Source of the DNA: Pseudomonas sp. FEN
GTDB taxonomy: Bacteria > Pseudomonadota > Gammaproteobacteria > Pseudomonadales > Pseudomonadaceae
Length of the DNA stretch: 64,000 bases
Assembly: GCF_904067045.1 (NCBI RefSeq)
Contig: NZ_CAJFDC010000015.1
Coordinates: forward strand, 62,001 to 126,000
Direction of reading: 5' to 3'
Made by a program: the position numbers and the translations under genes. Under the pieces are notes generated by a model. That model had not been told where the DNA came from and searched no databases. It worked only from the letters and a program-made list of their open reading frames with translations. Positions 45,263 to 56,089 of the stretch are shown here, piece by piece (positions within the stretch are counted from its first letter, which is position 1; each line of letters starts with the position of its first letter).

Positions 45263-46214
45263 CCCGGAAATGATCGCGCCCCTGCCCGCCGAACCCGGCA
45301 TCCGCACTACCCTCGCCGAACTGATCGAGATGCGCCATCGCGTGCGCGAAGTGCAACTGTTCTCGACGCCGAGCCAGCGCAGCCCGCTGATCGGCCTGCA
45401 TCACTCGAAACTGCGCGGGCGCGGGGTCGACTTCGACCAGGTGCGGGTCTACCAGGCCGGCGACGATGTACGCACCATCGACTGGCGCGTCACCGCCCGC
45501 ACCCAGGAACCCCACACCAAGCTCTTCCACGAAGAGCGCGAACGGCCGATCTTCATCCTGGTGGAACAAAGCCGCCAACTGTTCTTCGGCTCGGGGTTGA
45601 CCTTCAAGTCAGTGCTCGCCGCCCAGGCCGCAAGCCTGATCGGCTGGGCCGCCCTGGGCCATAACGACCGGATCGGCGGGCTGGTCTATGGCGACAGCGA
45701 GCACTACGAAATCAAACCGCGACGCAGCAAGCAAAGCCTGTTGCAACTGCTCAACCGCCTGGTGCGAGTCAACCACTCGCTGCACACCGAAGCCGCCGCC
45801 GAGCCCAATGCCCTGGGCCTGGCGCTGATCCGCGCGCGCAAGGTGCTGCGTCCCGGCAGCCTGGTGATCGTGATCTGCGACGAACGGGCCCTGAGCGATG
45901 CCGCCGAACAACAGCTCAGCCTGCTCTCGCGCCATTGCGACCTGCTGATGCTGCCGGTCTCCGATCCCCTCGACCATGCCCTCCCCGCCGCCGGCCTGTT
46001 GCGCTTCGCCGAACGTGGCGCGCAACTGGAACTCGACACCCTGAACCCGGAATTGCGCCAGGTCTACCGTGCCCAGGGCGAAGCGCGGATTGCCCGCTGG
46101 GAGTTGCTGGCGCAGAAACTGCGGGTGCTGCTGATGCCCCTGAGCACCCAGAGCGAGATGGTCGAGCAGTTGCGCGAATACCTCAACCCGCGGCGCCCGG
46201 GGAAACAGCCATGA
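45243..46214 (+). CDS. DUF58 protein (Bat operon component)
   Basis: Up to 323 residues. DUF58 signature: LRGRGVDFDQVRVYQAGDD followed by RTIDWRVTARTQEPHTKLF. A degenerate VWA-like second half (PIFILVEQSRQLFFGSG) follows. Two starts are possible, ATG 45243 (overlapping moxR by 20 bp) and ATG 45270 (just after it); neither has a strong ribosome site, consistent with coupling to moxR. Confidence 0.9.
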
Positions 46215-46705
46215 GCAGCCTGGAGCAGCTGCAACCGCTGATCACCCCGCCGATCCAGGGTTTCTGGCCACCGGCCCCGGGCTGGTGGCTACTGCTGCTA
46301 CTGATCCCGCTGCTGGGCGTCGGCGTGTGGTACCTGCGCCGGTTCCTGCCGGCCAAACGCCCGCTCGCCCGCGCCGAACAGCCGCTGGACCCGGTGCGCC
46401 TGGCCGCCCTGGCGGAACTCGCGCAGTTGCCCAAACCCTATGACGGCGCACCCGCCGGAGCCTGGCTGCAACAGCTCAACGGTCTGCTCAAGCGCCTGTG
46501 CCGCAACCATTACCCCTACAGCCAGAGCCACACCCTCAATGGCCGCCAATGGCTGGCCTTTCTCGACAACCGCTGCCCGGCCGCCGGCCTGACCCGCTGG
46601 ATGGTGCTGGTGGAAGGCGCCTACAAACCCGAATGCAAGCTCGACGACAAGGCCATTGCCGGTTTGAGCCAGGCGATCGACACCTGGATTCGCAAACATG
46701 TTTGA
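46211..46705 (+). CDS. DUF4381 membrane protein of the Bat operon
   Basis: 164 residues, ATGA overlap with the DUF58 gene. One membrane helix near residues 24-44 (PGWWLLLLLIPLLGVGVWYL) and a cytoplasmic helical domain with NHYPYSQSHTLNGRQWLAFL. Family known only as a MoxR/Bat operon member. Confidence 0.85.
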   Translation: MSSLEQLQPLITPPIQGFWPPAPGWWLLLLLIPLLGVGVWYLRRFLPAKRPLARAEQPLDPVRLAALAELAQLPKPYDGAPAGAWLQQLNGLLKRLCRNHYPYSQSHTLNGRQWLAFLDNRCPAAGLTRWMVLVEGAYKPECKLDDKAIAGLSQAIDTWIRKHV

Positions 46706-47774
46706 GTTCGCCTGGCCCTGGCTCTTTGCCCTGCTACCGCTGCCGTGGCTGATGCGCCTGCTGTTGCCGGTAGCCGACAGCGGCGAAGCGGCGCTGAAGA
46801 TCAGCTTTCTCGGTGACCTGGAAAGCCTGGCCCGCCGCCGGGCCCGGGTCAGCCTGCCGAGCTGGCGCCAGCAATTGCCGTTCACCCTGCTCTGGTTGCT
46901 GCTGCTATGCGCCGCCGCGCGCCCGCAATGGCTGGGCGACCCTCTGCCGGTGGCCGCCAGCGGCCGCGACCTGCTGGTGGCGGTGGACCTGTCCGGCTCC
47001 ATGGAGTATCCCGATATGCGCTGGCAGGACGAGGACGTCAGCCGCCTCAGCCTGGTCCAGCACCTGCTCGGCGATTTTCTCGAACATCGCGAAGGCGATC
47101 GCGTGGGCCTGATCCTGTTCGGCAGCAAGGCCTATGTGCAGGCGCCGCTGACCTTCGATCGACGCACCGTGCGCATCTGGCTGGATGAGGCGAAAATCGG
47201 CATCGCCGGCAAGAACACCGCCATCGGCGACGCCATTGGCCTGGCCATCAAGCGCCTGCGCCAGCGGCCGGCGCAAAGCCGGGTGCTGATCCTGGTCACC
47301 GACGGCGCCAACAACGGTGGCGAAATCGATCCGATCACCGCCGCGCGCCTGGCCGCCGAGGAAAGCGTGAAGATCTACACCATCGGCATCGGCGCCGATC
47401 CGCAACAGAGCGGCAGCCTGAGCATGCTCGGCTTGAACCCGAGCATGGACCTGGATGAGCCGGCCCTCAAGGAAATCGCCGGGCTTACCGGCGGTCGCTA
47501 TTTCCGAGCCCGCGACGGCCAGGAGCTGCAAACCATCAAGGCGACCCTCGACCAACTGGAACCCGTCGCCCAACAGCCGACCCAGGCCCGTCCCGCCCGG
47601 GCGCTGTATCACTGGCCACTGAGCCTGGCGCTGCTGCTGAGCGTACTACTGGTGATCCGCGCACGCTGGCCAGACAATCTGTTGCAACGCTGGCTGGCGC
47701 GGCGCCAGTTCCTGCCGCAACGCCCGGAATGGCGCCAGCGTCTGGAACGCTTGCGCTTACGGAGGCGTCGATGA
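46698..47774 (+). CDS. VWA-domain protein, BatA/BatB type
   Basis: 358 residues. Two N-terminal hydrophobic segments frame a short loop, then a von Willebrand A domain with the complete MIDAS motif DLSGSM near residue 97 and a later LVTDGANNGG. A C-terminal membrane helix (about 305-325) ends in an Arg-rich tail. Overlaps its neighbours by 8 and 4 bases. Confidence 0.9.
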   Translation: MFEFAWPWLFALLPLPWLMRLLLPVADSGEAALKISFLGDLESLARRRARVSLPSWRQQLPFTLLWLLLLCAAARPQWLGDPLPVAASGRDLLVAVDLSGSMEYPDMRWQDEDVSRLSLVQHLLGDFLEHREGDRVGLILFGSKAYVQAPLTFDRRTVRIWLDEAKIGIAGKNTAIGDAIGLAIKRLRQRPAQSRVLILVTDGANNGGEIDPITAARLAAEESVKIYTIGIGADPQQSGSLSMLGLNPSMDLDEPALKEIAGLTGGRYFRARDGQELQTIKATLDQLEPVAQQPTQARPARALYHWPLSLALLLSVLLVIRARWPDNLLQRWLARRQFLPQRPEWRQRLERLRLRRRR

Positions 47775-49546
47775 TCGAAGCACTCTGGCCGCACTGGTTC
47801 CGCCCGGGCTGGCTGCTGCTCCTGCCGCTGCTGGGCTGGCTGCTATGGCAACTCTGGCATCGGCAGAAACGCACCGGACGCTGGCAGATGATTTTGCCGC
47901 CAGCCTTCCATCGGGTGCTGCTCAGTGGCGGCCGCGGCAGCGACAGCAAGCTGCCATGGATCGCCCTCGGCCTGGCCTGGTTCCTGGCCGTGCTGGCCCT
48001 GCTCGGCCCGAGCTGGCAACGGCTCGAACAGTCCACCCAGAAGCCCTCGGACCCGCTGGTGGTGCTGCTCGAACTGAGCCCGGACATGCTTGCCACCGAC
48101 CTCCCGCCGAACCGCCTGGAGCAAGCCCGGCGCAAACTGTTCGACCTGCTGCGCGCGCGCAGCGACGCGCAGACCGCGATCATCGTCTACGCCGGCAGCG
48201 CCCACACCCTGGTGCCGCTGTCCGATGACCTGGGCACCAGTCGCAACCTGCTGGACGCGATCAAGCCGTCGATCATGCCCGAAGCCGGCCATCGCGCCGA
48301 CCTCGCGGTCAAGAAAGCCCTGAGCTTGCTCGAGCGCGGCGCTCTCGGCCAGGGCCGCCTGCTGCTGATCGGCTCGTCGCTCAGCGAAGAGGAGCGCCAA
48401 GGTATCCGCCAGGCCCTCGACGGCAAACGCCACAGCCTGCTGATCCTCGGGATCGGCACCCGCGATGGCGCGCCGGTGGCCCAGGAAAACGGTGGTTTCC
48501 TCAAGGACGCCCAGGGCATGATCCTGGTGCCACATCTCGACAGCCAGAGCCTGAAGGACTTCGCCGACGAAACCGGCGGACGCTACCGCCAGGCAGGCCT
48601 CGACGACAGCGACCTGCGCGGCCTCGGCCTGCTGGACGGCCCGCGGCAACTGCGCCAGGACGGCCAGACCGTGCAGCTCGACAGCTGGGCTGACCAGGGT
48701 TACTGGTTGCTGCTGCCGCTCCTGCTGCTGGCCGCCTGTGCCGGGCGCCGTGGCTGGCTGTTCTGCCTGCCGTTGTTCTTCCTGTTCCCGCAGCCGAGCC
48801 AGGCCTTTGAACTGATCGATCTGTGGCTGCGACCGGACCAACAGGGCCAGCAGTTGCTGGAGCAAAAGCACCCGCGCGAAGCCGCAGGGCATTTCGATGA
48901 CCCGCAATGGCAAGGCCTGGCCCTCTACGAGGCCGGCGACTACAGCGCCGCGGCGAAGAAATTTGCCGAAAGCGACGATGCCAACGCCCATTACAATCGT
49001 GGCAACGCCCTGGCCCGTGGCGGCGAACTGGAAGCGGCGCTGGACGCCTACGAACAGGCCCTGGAGCGCCAGCCGGACTTGCGACCGGCCCTGCAGAACC
49101 GGACACTGGTGGAACAGTTGCTCAGGGAGAAACAGGCCAAGCCGCCGGTCGAGCCGGGCAAGACCGGCGACAGCGCCCAGGCCGACAACGCCCAAACCGG
49201 CGGCGAACAGAGCGCCGCCCAAGCGGCCCAGGCCGGAACGAACTCATCCAGCACCAATACCGCCGAGTCCAGCGCCCCGGAACAGGCGCCACCCGCGAAC
49301 AATCAGTCGCCCGCGGCCCAGGCCACGCAAGCCGGCAATCAGGCCGGTGGCAATGATGTACCGGGCAGCGAACTGGGCGACGAACAGACGACCCACCCGC
49401 CCCTGCGGGCCGCCGCCGATATCATCGACGGTGAACGCCACCAGGCGCTGGAACAATGGCTGCGACAGATCCCCGATGATCCGGGAGAATTGTTGCGCCG
49501 CAAATTCTGGTACGAACAACAGCTCCATCAGGACAAGACCCGATGA
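47771..49546 (+). CDS. VWA and TPR fusion protein, BatB/BatC type
   Basis: 591 residues from ATG 47771, with GGAGG five bases upstream. N-terminal membrane segments and a VWA domain whose MIDAS is altered (LLELSPDML in place of DxSxS) are followed by a membrane helix near 320 and periplasmic TPR repeats (HYNRGNALARGGELEAALDA near 400). The end is a Gln/Ala-rich low-complexity stretch. It looks like a fusion of BatB and BatC. ATGA overlap with batD. Confidence 0.88.
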   Translation: MIEALWPHWFRPGWLLLLPLLGWLLWQLWHRQKRTGRWQMILPPAFHRVLLSGGRGSDSKLPWIALGLAWFLAVLALLGPSWQRLEQSTQKPSDPLVVLLELSPDMLATDLPPNRLEQARRKLFDLLRARSDAQTAIIVYAGSAHTLVPLSDDLGTSRNLLDAIKPSIMPEAGHRADLAVKKALSLLERGALGQGRLLLIGSSLSEEERQGIRQALDGKRHSLLILGIGTRDGAPVAQENGGFLKDAQGMILVPHLDSQSLKDFADETGGRYRQAGLDDSDLRGLGLLDGPRQLRQDGQTVQLDSWADQGYWLLLPLLLLAACAGRRGWLFCLPLFFLFPQPSQAFELIDLWLRPDQQGQQLLEQKHPREAAGHFDDPQWQGLALYEAGDYSAAAKKFAESDDANAHYNRGNALARGGELEAALDAYEQALERQPDLRPALQNRTLVEQLLREKQAKPPVEPGKTGDSAQADNAQTGGEQSAAQAAQAGTNSSSTNTAESSAPEQAPPANNQSPAAQATQAGNQAGGNDVPGSELGDEQTTHPPLRAAADIIDGERHQALEQWLRQIPDDPGELLRRKFWYEQQLHQDKTR

Positions 49547-51186
49547 CCCTGCGCTCCTCCCTGCTCCTTGTGCTGCTGCTCTGCGCGAACCTGTCGGCCC
49601 ATGCCGCTGGCCTGCTGGCCAGCGTCGACCGTACGCGCCTGAACTCCGGCGAGTCGGTGGAGCTGACCCTCGAGTCGAAGGATGTCACCCAGTTCGGCAA
49701 ACCCGACCTGGCGCCGCTGGAAGCCCAGTTCGAAGTGCGCGGCACCCGTCAAGTCAATCAGTTGACCAGCCTCGGCGGCGAGAACCAGGCCACCACGCGC
49801 TGGATCGTCACCCTGACCCCCAGGGTAAACGGCAGCGTGGTCATCCCGGAGCTGCACCTGGGCGAGCTCAGCAGCGAGCCCATCACCCTGCTGGTGGTGC
49901 AAGGCGACGACCAGGCAGCGGCCGACAGCCTGGCGCCGGTGTTCATCGATGCCAGCCTCGACCAGGACAACGTCTACGTCCAGGCCCAGGCCGTGCTGAC
50001 CCTGCGTATCTATCACTCGGTGTCGCTGTATGACGACAGCAGCCTCACGCCGTTGCAGATCCCCGATGCCCGTGTCGAGCAGTTGGGCGAATCGCGCACT
50101 TACGAAAAGCAGATCAATGGCGTGCGTCATGGCGTCATCGAGTGGCGCTATGCGATCTACCCACAGCACAGCGGCGAACTGACGATCCCCGCGCAGGTGT
50201 TCAGCGCCACCCTGGTGGATGTCCAGCCGAATCAGGGGCAGCAGGCCCCGGGCGCCAAACCCGGCAAGTTGATGCGCATCAGCTCGACGCCAATGCTCCT
50301 GCGGGTCAAGCCGCAGCCCGCCATCTGGCCGGCCGAGACGCCCTGGCTGCCGGCGCGCAGCCTGAGCCTCAGCGAAAGCTGGAGCCCGGAACCGGATCAC
50401 AGCCAGGTCGGCGACTCCCTGACCCGTAGCCTGACCCTCAAGGCCGAAGGGCTCTCCAGCGGGCAACTGCCGCCGCTGCCAGCGACCACCCTCAATGGCT
50501 TGCGGCGTTACCCGGACCAACCGCAACTGAGCAACCAGAACAGCGATCGCGGCCTGATCGGCACTCGCGCGGAACGCGAGGCCCTGGTCCCGACCCACAG
50601 CGGTAGCTTCGACCTGCCCGCGGTGGAGGTGGTCTGGTGGAATACCCACGAAGACCATATGGAACGCAGCAGTTTGCCGGCGCGCACCCTGCAAGTAGCG
50701 AACAACCCGAGCCTGGCGGTGGACACCCCGGTGGGTAGCGCCGCCAACAACGCACCGCCCCAGCCGCCGCTGCTGTGGGCCTGGAAGCTCGCCACGCTGA
50801 TCCTCGCCTGCACCACCCTGCTGGGTTTCGGCTTGTGGTGGCGGGCCCGCTCCCAGCCGGCGGTGCACCGCGCCGCCCAGACCGGGCCGAGCCCACGGAC
50901 GCTGCTCGACGACCTCAAGCGCAGTTGCCTGGCCAACGATCCCCAGGCCACCCGCCAGGCCCTCGACGCCTGGGCCCGCCAGCAACCGGAAACCCTGGCC
51001 GATATGGCGGCGCGTTTCGTCACCCTGTCCGATGCGCTGGATGGCCTCAATGGCGCGCTCTACAGTGAAATCGGCCAGCATTGGCAGGGTGAGGAACTGT
51101 GGAAGGCGATCCGCGCGATACCGGCCGCCGAGCGGCTCCAGGACCCGGCGGGCGACAACAGCCTGCCACCGCTCTACCCCAAATAA
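49543..51186 (+). CDS. BatD-family periplasmic protein
   Basis: 547 residues. Signal peptide ending AHAA, then repeated immunoglobulin-like modules (RTRLNSGESVELTLES near the start is the BatD opening), and a membrane helix near residues 410-430 before a cytoplasmic helical tail. It belongs with the upstream VWA proteins as an envelope complex; tolerance to oxidative or aerobic stress is reported for relatives. Confidence 0.88.
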   Translation: MTLRSSLLLVLLLCANLSAHAAGLLASVDRTRLNSGESVELTLESKDVTQFGKPDLAPLEAQFEVRGTRQVNQLTSLGGENQATTRWIVTLTPRVNGSVVIPELHLGELSSEPITLLVVQGDDQAAADSLAPVFIDASLDQDNVYVQAQAVLTLRIYHSVSLYDDSSLTPLQIPDARVEQLGESRTYEKQINGVRHGVIEWRYAIYPQHSGELTIPAQVFSATLVDVQPNQGQQAPGAKPGKLMRISSTPMLLRVKPQPAIWPAETPWLPARSLSLSESWSPEPDHSQVGDSLTRSLTLKAEGLSSGQLPPLPATTLNGLRRYPDQPQLSNQNSDRGLIGTRAEREALVPTHSGSFDLPAVEVVWWNTHEDHMERSSLPARTLQVANNPSLAVDTPVGSAANNAPPQPPLLWAWKLATLILACTTLLGFGLWWRARSQPAVHRAAQTGPSPRTLLDDLKRSCLANDPQATRQALDAWARQQPETLADMAARFVTLSDALDGLNGALYSEIGQHWQGEELWKAIRAIPAAERLQDPAGDNSLPPLYPK

Positions 51187-51206
51187 TCGATAAGTTGGAG
51201 TTTGCC

Positions 51207-52451
51207 TTGCGCCTGTTTCACACCTCCGACTGGCATCTGGGCCAGAACCTGCATGGCCAGGAGCGGGATTTCGAGCACGCCTGTTTTCTGACCTGGCTGC
51301 TGACCCAGCTCGCGCAACAACAGCCCGATGTCCTGCTGATCGCCGGCGATATCTTCGACACCGTCAACCCGCCGGTCAAAGCCCAGGAACGGCTCTACGA
51401 CTTCATCGTCAGTGCCCACGAGCAGCAGCCACTGCTGACCATCGTGATGATCGCCGGCAACCACGATTCCGGCTCGCGTATCGAACTGCCAGCGGCGCTG
51501 ATGCGGCGCCTGCGCACCCATGCCCTGGGCCGGGTACTGTGGCTCGACGACGGCCAGCTCGATAGCGAGCGCCTGCTGTTGCCCTTGCCCGCCGCCAACG
51601 GTGAAATTGCCGCCTGGTGCCTGGCCCTGCCCTTCCTGCGCCCGGCCGAAGTCACCGGCACGCAGTTGGGCGACAACTACCTGGGTGGCATCGGCGAGGT
51701 GCATCGGCGCCTGATCGCCGCGGCCAACGCCAAGCGCCAGCCGGGCCAGGCCCTGGTCGCCATCAGCCACGCGCACATGGCCGGCGGCTCGGTCTCCGAG
51801 GATTCGGAACGCAGCCTGATCATCGGCAGCGCCGAAGCGCTGCCGGCGAGCCTGTTCGACGCCAGTGTCAGCTATGTCGCCCTCGGCCACCTGCACAAGC
51901 CGCAGAAGGTCAACGGCGAGGAGCGCCTGCGCTACAGCGGCTCGCCGATTCCGCTGTCATTCTCCGAAATTGCCTATCAGCACCAGATTCTCGATATCGT
52001 CCTGGACGGCGAAACCCTGGTCAGCGTCGATAGCCGCCTGATCCCCCGCGCCGTGAACCTGCAGCGCCTGGGCCCGGCGCCCCTTGCCGAGATCCTCGAA
52101 CAACTGGCGGCACTGCCCGATGTCGACCTGCTGGCCGACCTGCAACGCCAACCCTGGCTGGAAGTGCGGGTGCGCCTGGATGAGCCGCAACCGGACCTGC
52201 GCCAGCAAGTGGAAACGGCCCTGCAAGGCAAGGCCGTGCGCCTGGTGCGTATCGCCGCCGAATACGCCGGGGCGAAGGACGCTGATGGTGAGACGGGCAA
52301 CGCCGGCCTGGTCAACCTCGACCAGCTCAGCCCGCAGGAGCTGTTCAGGCGTGCCTGGCAGGACAGCTATGGCAACCCGGTGGACGAAGCGACCCTCAAT
52401 GACTTCGCCCTGCTGTTGCAGGAAGTCCAACTGGAAGGTGAACAGCCATGA
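51207..52451 (+). CDS. sbcD: SbcD exonuclease subunit
   Basis: 414 residues. The Mn-dependent nuclease motifs are all visible: HTSDWHLGQ, GDIFD, AGNHDS, SHAHM and GHLHKPQ. SbcCD trims hairpins and palindromic DNA. The start is TTG 51207, with GGAG six bases upstream; it gives the family N-terminus MRLFHTSDWH. ATGA overlap with sbcC. Confidence 0.95.
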   Translation: MRLFHTSDWHLGQNLHGQERDFEHACFLTWLLTQLAQQQPDVLLIAGDIFDTVNPPVKAQERLYDFIVSAHEQQPLLTIVMIAGNHDSGSRIELPAALMRRLRTHALGRVLWLDDGQLDSERLLLPLPAANGEIAAWCLALPFLRPAEVTGTQLGDNYLGGIGEVHRRLIAAANAKRQPGQALVAISHAHMAGGSVSEDSERSLIIGSAEALPASLFDASVSYVALGHLHKPQKVNGEERLRYSGSPIPLSFSEIAYQHQILDIVLDGETLVSVDSRLIPRAVNLQRLGPAPLAEILEQLAALPDVDLLADLQRQPWLEVRVRLDEPQPDLRQQVETALQGKAVRLVRIAAEYAGAKDADGETGNAGLVNLDQLSPQELFRRAWQDSYGNPVDEATLNDFALLLQEVQLEGEQP

Positions 52452-55400
52452 AGATCCTGGCTATCCGCCTGAAAAACCTGGCCTCGCTGGCCGGCCCCTT
52501 CGAGCTGGATTTCACCGCCGAACCCTTGGCCAGCGCCGGTCTGTTCGCGATTACCGGCCCCACCGGCGCCGGTAAAAGCACCCTGCTCGATGCCTTGTGC
52601 CTGGCGCTGTTCGGTGCCGTGCCACGCCTGCACAACGCCTCGCGCGATGCCAAGGTGCCGGATGCCGACGGCGAGATCGGCACCGGCGACCCGCGTACCC
52701 TGCTGCGCCGTGGCACCGGCGCCGGCTTTGCCGAAGTGGATTTCGTCGGCATCGACGGTCGCCGCTACCGCGCCCGCTGGGAAGCCAACCGCGCCCGGGA
52801 CAAGGCCGGCGGCAAGTTGCAGGCCAGCCGCCAGAGTCTCTATGACCTGGACAGCGAGCAACTGCTGGCCAGCCAGAAAGGCGAATACAAGACCTTGCTC
52901 GAAAGCCGCCTGGGCCTGAACTTCGAACAGTTCACCCGCGCCGTGCTGCTGGCCCAGAGCGAGTTCAGCGCCTTTCTCAAGGCCGACGACAACGAACGCA
53001 GCGAACTGCTGGAAAAGCTCACCGACACCGCCCTCTACACCCGCCTCGGCCGCCGCGCCTTCGACAAGACCAAACAGGCCCGCGAAACCCACAAGCAGTT
53101 GCAGGACCAGGCCGGTGGCGTCGCGCCCATGGCGCCTGAAGCCCGGGTCGAGCTGGATCGACAGTTCAACGAAGCCCAACAGCGGCTCCAGGCCCAACAA
53201 ACCCAGCTCAAGCAGTTGGAGTTGCAGCGCACCTGGCTCAAGGAGCTGCTGCACTGGCAAGACCAGCATCAGAGCGCCGTCGCACAACTGCAAGGCGCCG
53301 AACAGGACTGGCGGGCCCGTAGCGCCGAGCGCCAGCAACTCGCCCGCCTGGAACAACTGGCGCCGCAGCGGCACCAGTTCACCCGTCAGTTCCAGTTGCA
53401 GGAACAGCTGGCGCCACTGGCCGCGCAGATCCAACGGCATACCGATCAACAGACCGATCTGCTGGCTCGTCAGCAGCAGTTGCAACAGAACCGCTCGAGT
53501 GCCCACGATCACTTGAATGCGGCCCTGGTCCGGCAAAGCGACAGCGCCCCACTGCTGCGCCAGGCGTTCGATGAACAGGCCACGCTGACCCACCTGGGCA
53601 AGGACCTGGGCGCCGCCGAACAACAGCAACAGGCCGCCGAACGGGCCAGCGCCGAAGGCCACGCGCAGCTCAGCACCCTGCTCGAACAACAACAGCAGGT
53701 TGCCACGCGCCTGGAGCAGATCGCCGAACAGTTGCAGCACAGTGCCGCCCTCGCGCCGCTGAGCGATGCCTGGCATGCCTATCGCGATCGGTTGCAGCAG
53801 GTGATGCTGATCGGCAATCGACTGAACCAGGGCCAGCGCGAGCTGGCACAGCTGCAAGCACGAGCCGGCCAGGCCGACCAGCAACTGGCCGAGCAACGCG
53901 GCGCCCTCGAAGTGCTGTACAGCGAAGCCGGGGCGGAGCCGGCCGCCGTCGGCGAACAGATCCAGATTCTCGGCAGCCTGCTGCAGGACAACCGCAAGCA
54001 ACTGCGCGCCTTCGAGGAACTGCAACGGCTGTGGACTCGCCAGTGCGAGTTGGAGCTACGCGCGCAACAGTTGCAGGAGCGGCAGCAGAGCACCCAGCAG
54101 CAACGCGACGAGCTCAATCGCGAGGGTCTGCAAGCCCGGGACGCACTCAAGGTCGCCGAGCAGACCCTGAGCGTTACCCGGCAATTGCTCGAACGTCAGC
54201 GCCTGGCCCGCAGTGCCAGCGTCGAAGAACTGCGCGGACAGTTGCAGGACGACCAACCCTGCCCGGTGTGCGGCAGCCAGGAACATCCCTACCATCAACC
54301 CGAGGCGCTGCTGCAGAGCCTGGGCCGCCATGACGAGAGCGAAGAAGCCGCGGCACGGCAGGTGGTCGACACGCTGACGGAAAAACTCAACCAGCTTCGG
54401 GAAAAGGTCGGCGGGCTGATTGCCCAGCAGAAAGAACTGCTCGCCCAGCAGGAGCAATTGGCCCAGCAGCATCGGGAACTGGCGCCAAGCCTGCAAGCGC
54501 ATCCGCTGCACGGCGCGCTGCAGGAGCAGGACAGTGCCCGCCGCGAGGCCTGGCTCAGCCAGCAGTTGAACCAATTGCAGCAGAACATCAGCCAGGATGA
54601 GCAACGGCAGACCGCCCTGCTCACCCTGCAACAGGACGCCGCGCGACTCCAGCAACAGTTACAAGCGGCCGTCGAAGCCAGCCAGGCCGCGCACCAGCAG
54701 TTACTCGATCAGCAGCGCCAGATGGGTACCGATCAAGAACGCCTGGAACAGGAACTGGGGGCCTTCGCCAGCCTGTTGCCGAACGAGACCCTGCAAGGCC
54801 TGCGCAATGATCCGGCGGCGACCTTCATGCACCTCGATCAACAGGTGACGCAACGCCTCGGCCAGCTGGAACAACAGCGCGAGGAACAACAGGAACAGCG
54901 CGAGCGCCAGGAACGGATCGAACTGGAACAGGTGCGCCAGCAAACCCGCGAGCAGCAATGCGCGCAGTTGAAACAACGCTGCGCGGTATTGCTTGAGCAG
55001 CAGCAGGCCAGCCAGCACAAGCTGGTCGGTTTGATTGGCGAACACACCAGCGTCGAAGCCTGGCAGCAACAGCTGGAACAGGCGGTGGAACAGGCGCGGC
55101 AGGCCGATGCTGCGGCCAACCAGCAGTTGCAGGCGCTGGGCAGCCAACTGATCCAGCTCGGCGCCGACCTCAAAGCCCTCCAGGAGCGCCGCCAGGCCCT
55201 GGAACAGGAAAGCCTGGAACTGGCGCGGCTGGTCGCGGACTGGCGCGCCCGTCACCCCGAACTGGACGACGCCGGCCTTGAACAGCTGCTGGCTTGCGAC
55301 GATGCGCAGGTCAGCCAGCTGCGCCAGCAATTGCAGCTCAGCGAAAAAGCCGTCGAGCAAGCCCAGGTGTTGGTGCAAGAGCGGGAAAAACATCTGCAAC

Positions 55401-56089
55401 AACATCAAGCCCAACACAATGGCAATCTCGACGCCCCGGCGCTGGACGCGGCCTTGAGCGAACTGCAGGCACTACGGGTGGCCAGCGAACAGCATTGCGC
55501 GGAACTGCGCGCGCAACAGAGCGAAGACCAGCGGCGCCAGGACGCCAACCAGACGCTGCAGCAACGGATCACCGAGGCTTACGGCGAATATCAGCGTTGG
55601 GCGCGCCTCGATGCCCTGATCGGCTCGGCCACCGGTGACCGCTTCCGCAAACTGGCCCAGGCCTACAACCTCGACCTGCTGGTGCACCATGCCAATACGC
55701 AATTGCGCCAGTTGGTGCGGCGCTATCGCCTCAAACGCGGCGGCAGCATGCTCGGGTTGTTGGTGATGGACACCGAGATGGGCGACGAACTGCGTTCGGT
55801 GCATTCGCTGTCCGGTGGCGAAACCTTCCTGGTCTCGCTGGCCCTGGCATTGGGATTGGCATCGATGGCCTCGAGCACGCTGAAGATCGAATCGCTGTTT
55901 ATCGACGAAGGCTTCGGCAGCCTCGACCCCGAGTCCCTGCAACTGGCGATGGATGCGCTGGACGGCCTGCAAGCCCAGGGGCGCAAGGTCGCGGTGATTT
56001 CCCATGTGCAGGAAATGCACGAGCGGATACCGGTGCAGATCCAGGTGCGGCGCCAGGGCAACGGGCTGAGCACCCTGGAGGTGAAATGA
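52448..56089 (+). CDS. sbcC: SbcC ATPase subunit (SMC-like)
   Basis: 1213 residues. N-terminal Walker A GPTGAGKSTLLDAL (about 35), two very Gln-rich coiled coils, a zinc hook CPVC near residue 606, then the ABC signature LSGGETFLVSLALALG and Walker B SLFIDEGFGSLD near the C-terminus. Length is at the upper end of the family, due to the coiled coils. It partners with SbcD. In a genome with many REP palindromes this nuclease is functionally relevant. Confidence 0.95.
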   Translation: MKILAIRLKNLASLAGPFELDFTAEPLASAGLFAITGPTGAGKSTLLDALCLALFGAVPRLHNASRDAKVPDADGEIGTGDPRTLLRRGTGAGFAEVDFVGIDGRRYRARWEANRARDKAGGKLQASRQSLYDLDSEQLLASQKGEYKTLLESRLGLNFEQFTRAVLLAQSEFSAFLKADDNERSELLEKLTDTALYTRLGRRAFDKTKQARETHKQLQDQAGGVAPMAPEARVELDRQFNEAQQRLQAQQTQLKQLELQRTWLKELLHWQDQHQSAVAQLQGAEQDWRARSAERQQLARLEQLAPQRHQFTRQFQLQEQLAPLAAQIQRHTDQQTDLLARQQQLQQNRSSAHDHLNAALVRQSDSAPLLRQAFDEQATLTHLGKDLGAAEQQQQAAERASAEGHAQLSTLLEQQQQVATRLEQIAEQLQHSAALAPLSDAWHAYRDRLQQVMLIGNRLNQGQRELAQLQARAGQADQQLAEQRGALEVLYSEAGAEPAAVGEQIQILGSLLQDNRKQLRAFEELQRLWTRQCELELRAQQLQERQQSTQQQRDELNREGLQARDALKVAEQTLSVTRQLLERQRLARSASVEELRGQLQDDQPCPVCGSQEHPYHQPEALLQSLGRHDESEEAAARQVVDTLTEKLNQLREKVGGLIAQQKELLAQQEQLAQQHRELAPSLQAHPLHGALQEQDSARREAWLSQQLNQLQQNISQDEQRQTALLTLQQDAARLQQQLQAAVEASQAAHQQLLDQQRQMGTDQERLEQELGAFASLLPNETLQGLRNDPAATFMHLDQQVTQRLGQLEQQREEQQEQRERQERIELEQVRQQTREQQCAQLKQRCAVLLEQQQASQHKLVGLIGEHTSVEAWQQQLEQAVEQARQADAAANQQLQALGSQLIQLGADLKALQERRQALEQESLELARLVADWRARHPELDDAGLEQLLACDDAQVSQLRQQLQLSEKAVEQAQVLVQEREKHLQQHQAQHNGNLDAPALDAALSELQALRVASEQHCAELRAQQSEDQRRQDANQTLQQRITEAYGEYQRWARLDALIGSATGDRFRKLAQAYNLDLLVHHANTQLRQLVRRYRLKRGGSMLGLLVMDTEMGDELRSVHSLSGGETFLVSLALALGLASMASSTLKIESLFIDEGFGSLDPESLQLAMDALDGLQAQGRKVAVISHVQEMHERIPVQIQVRRQGNGLSTLEVK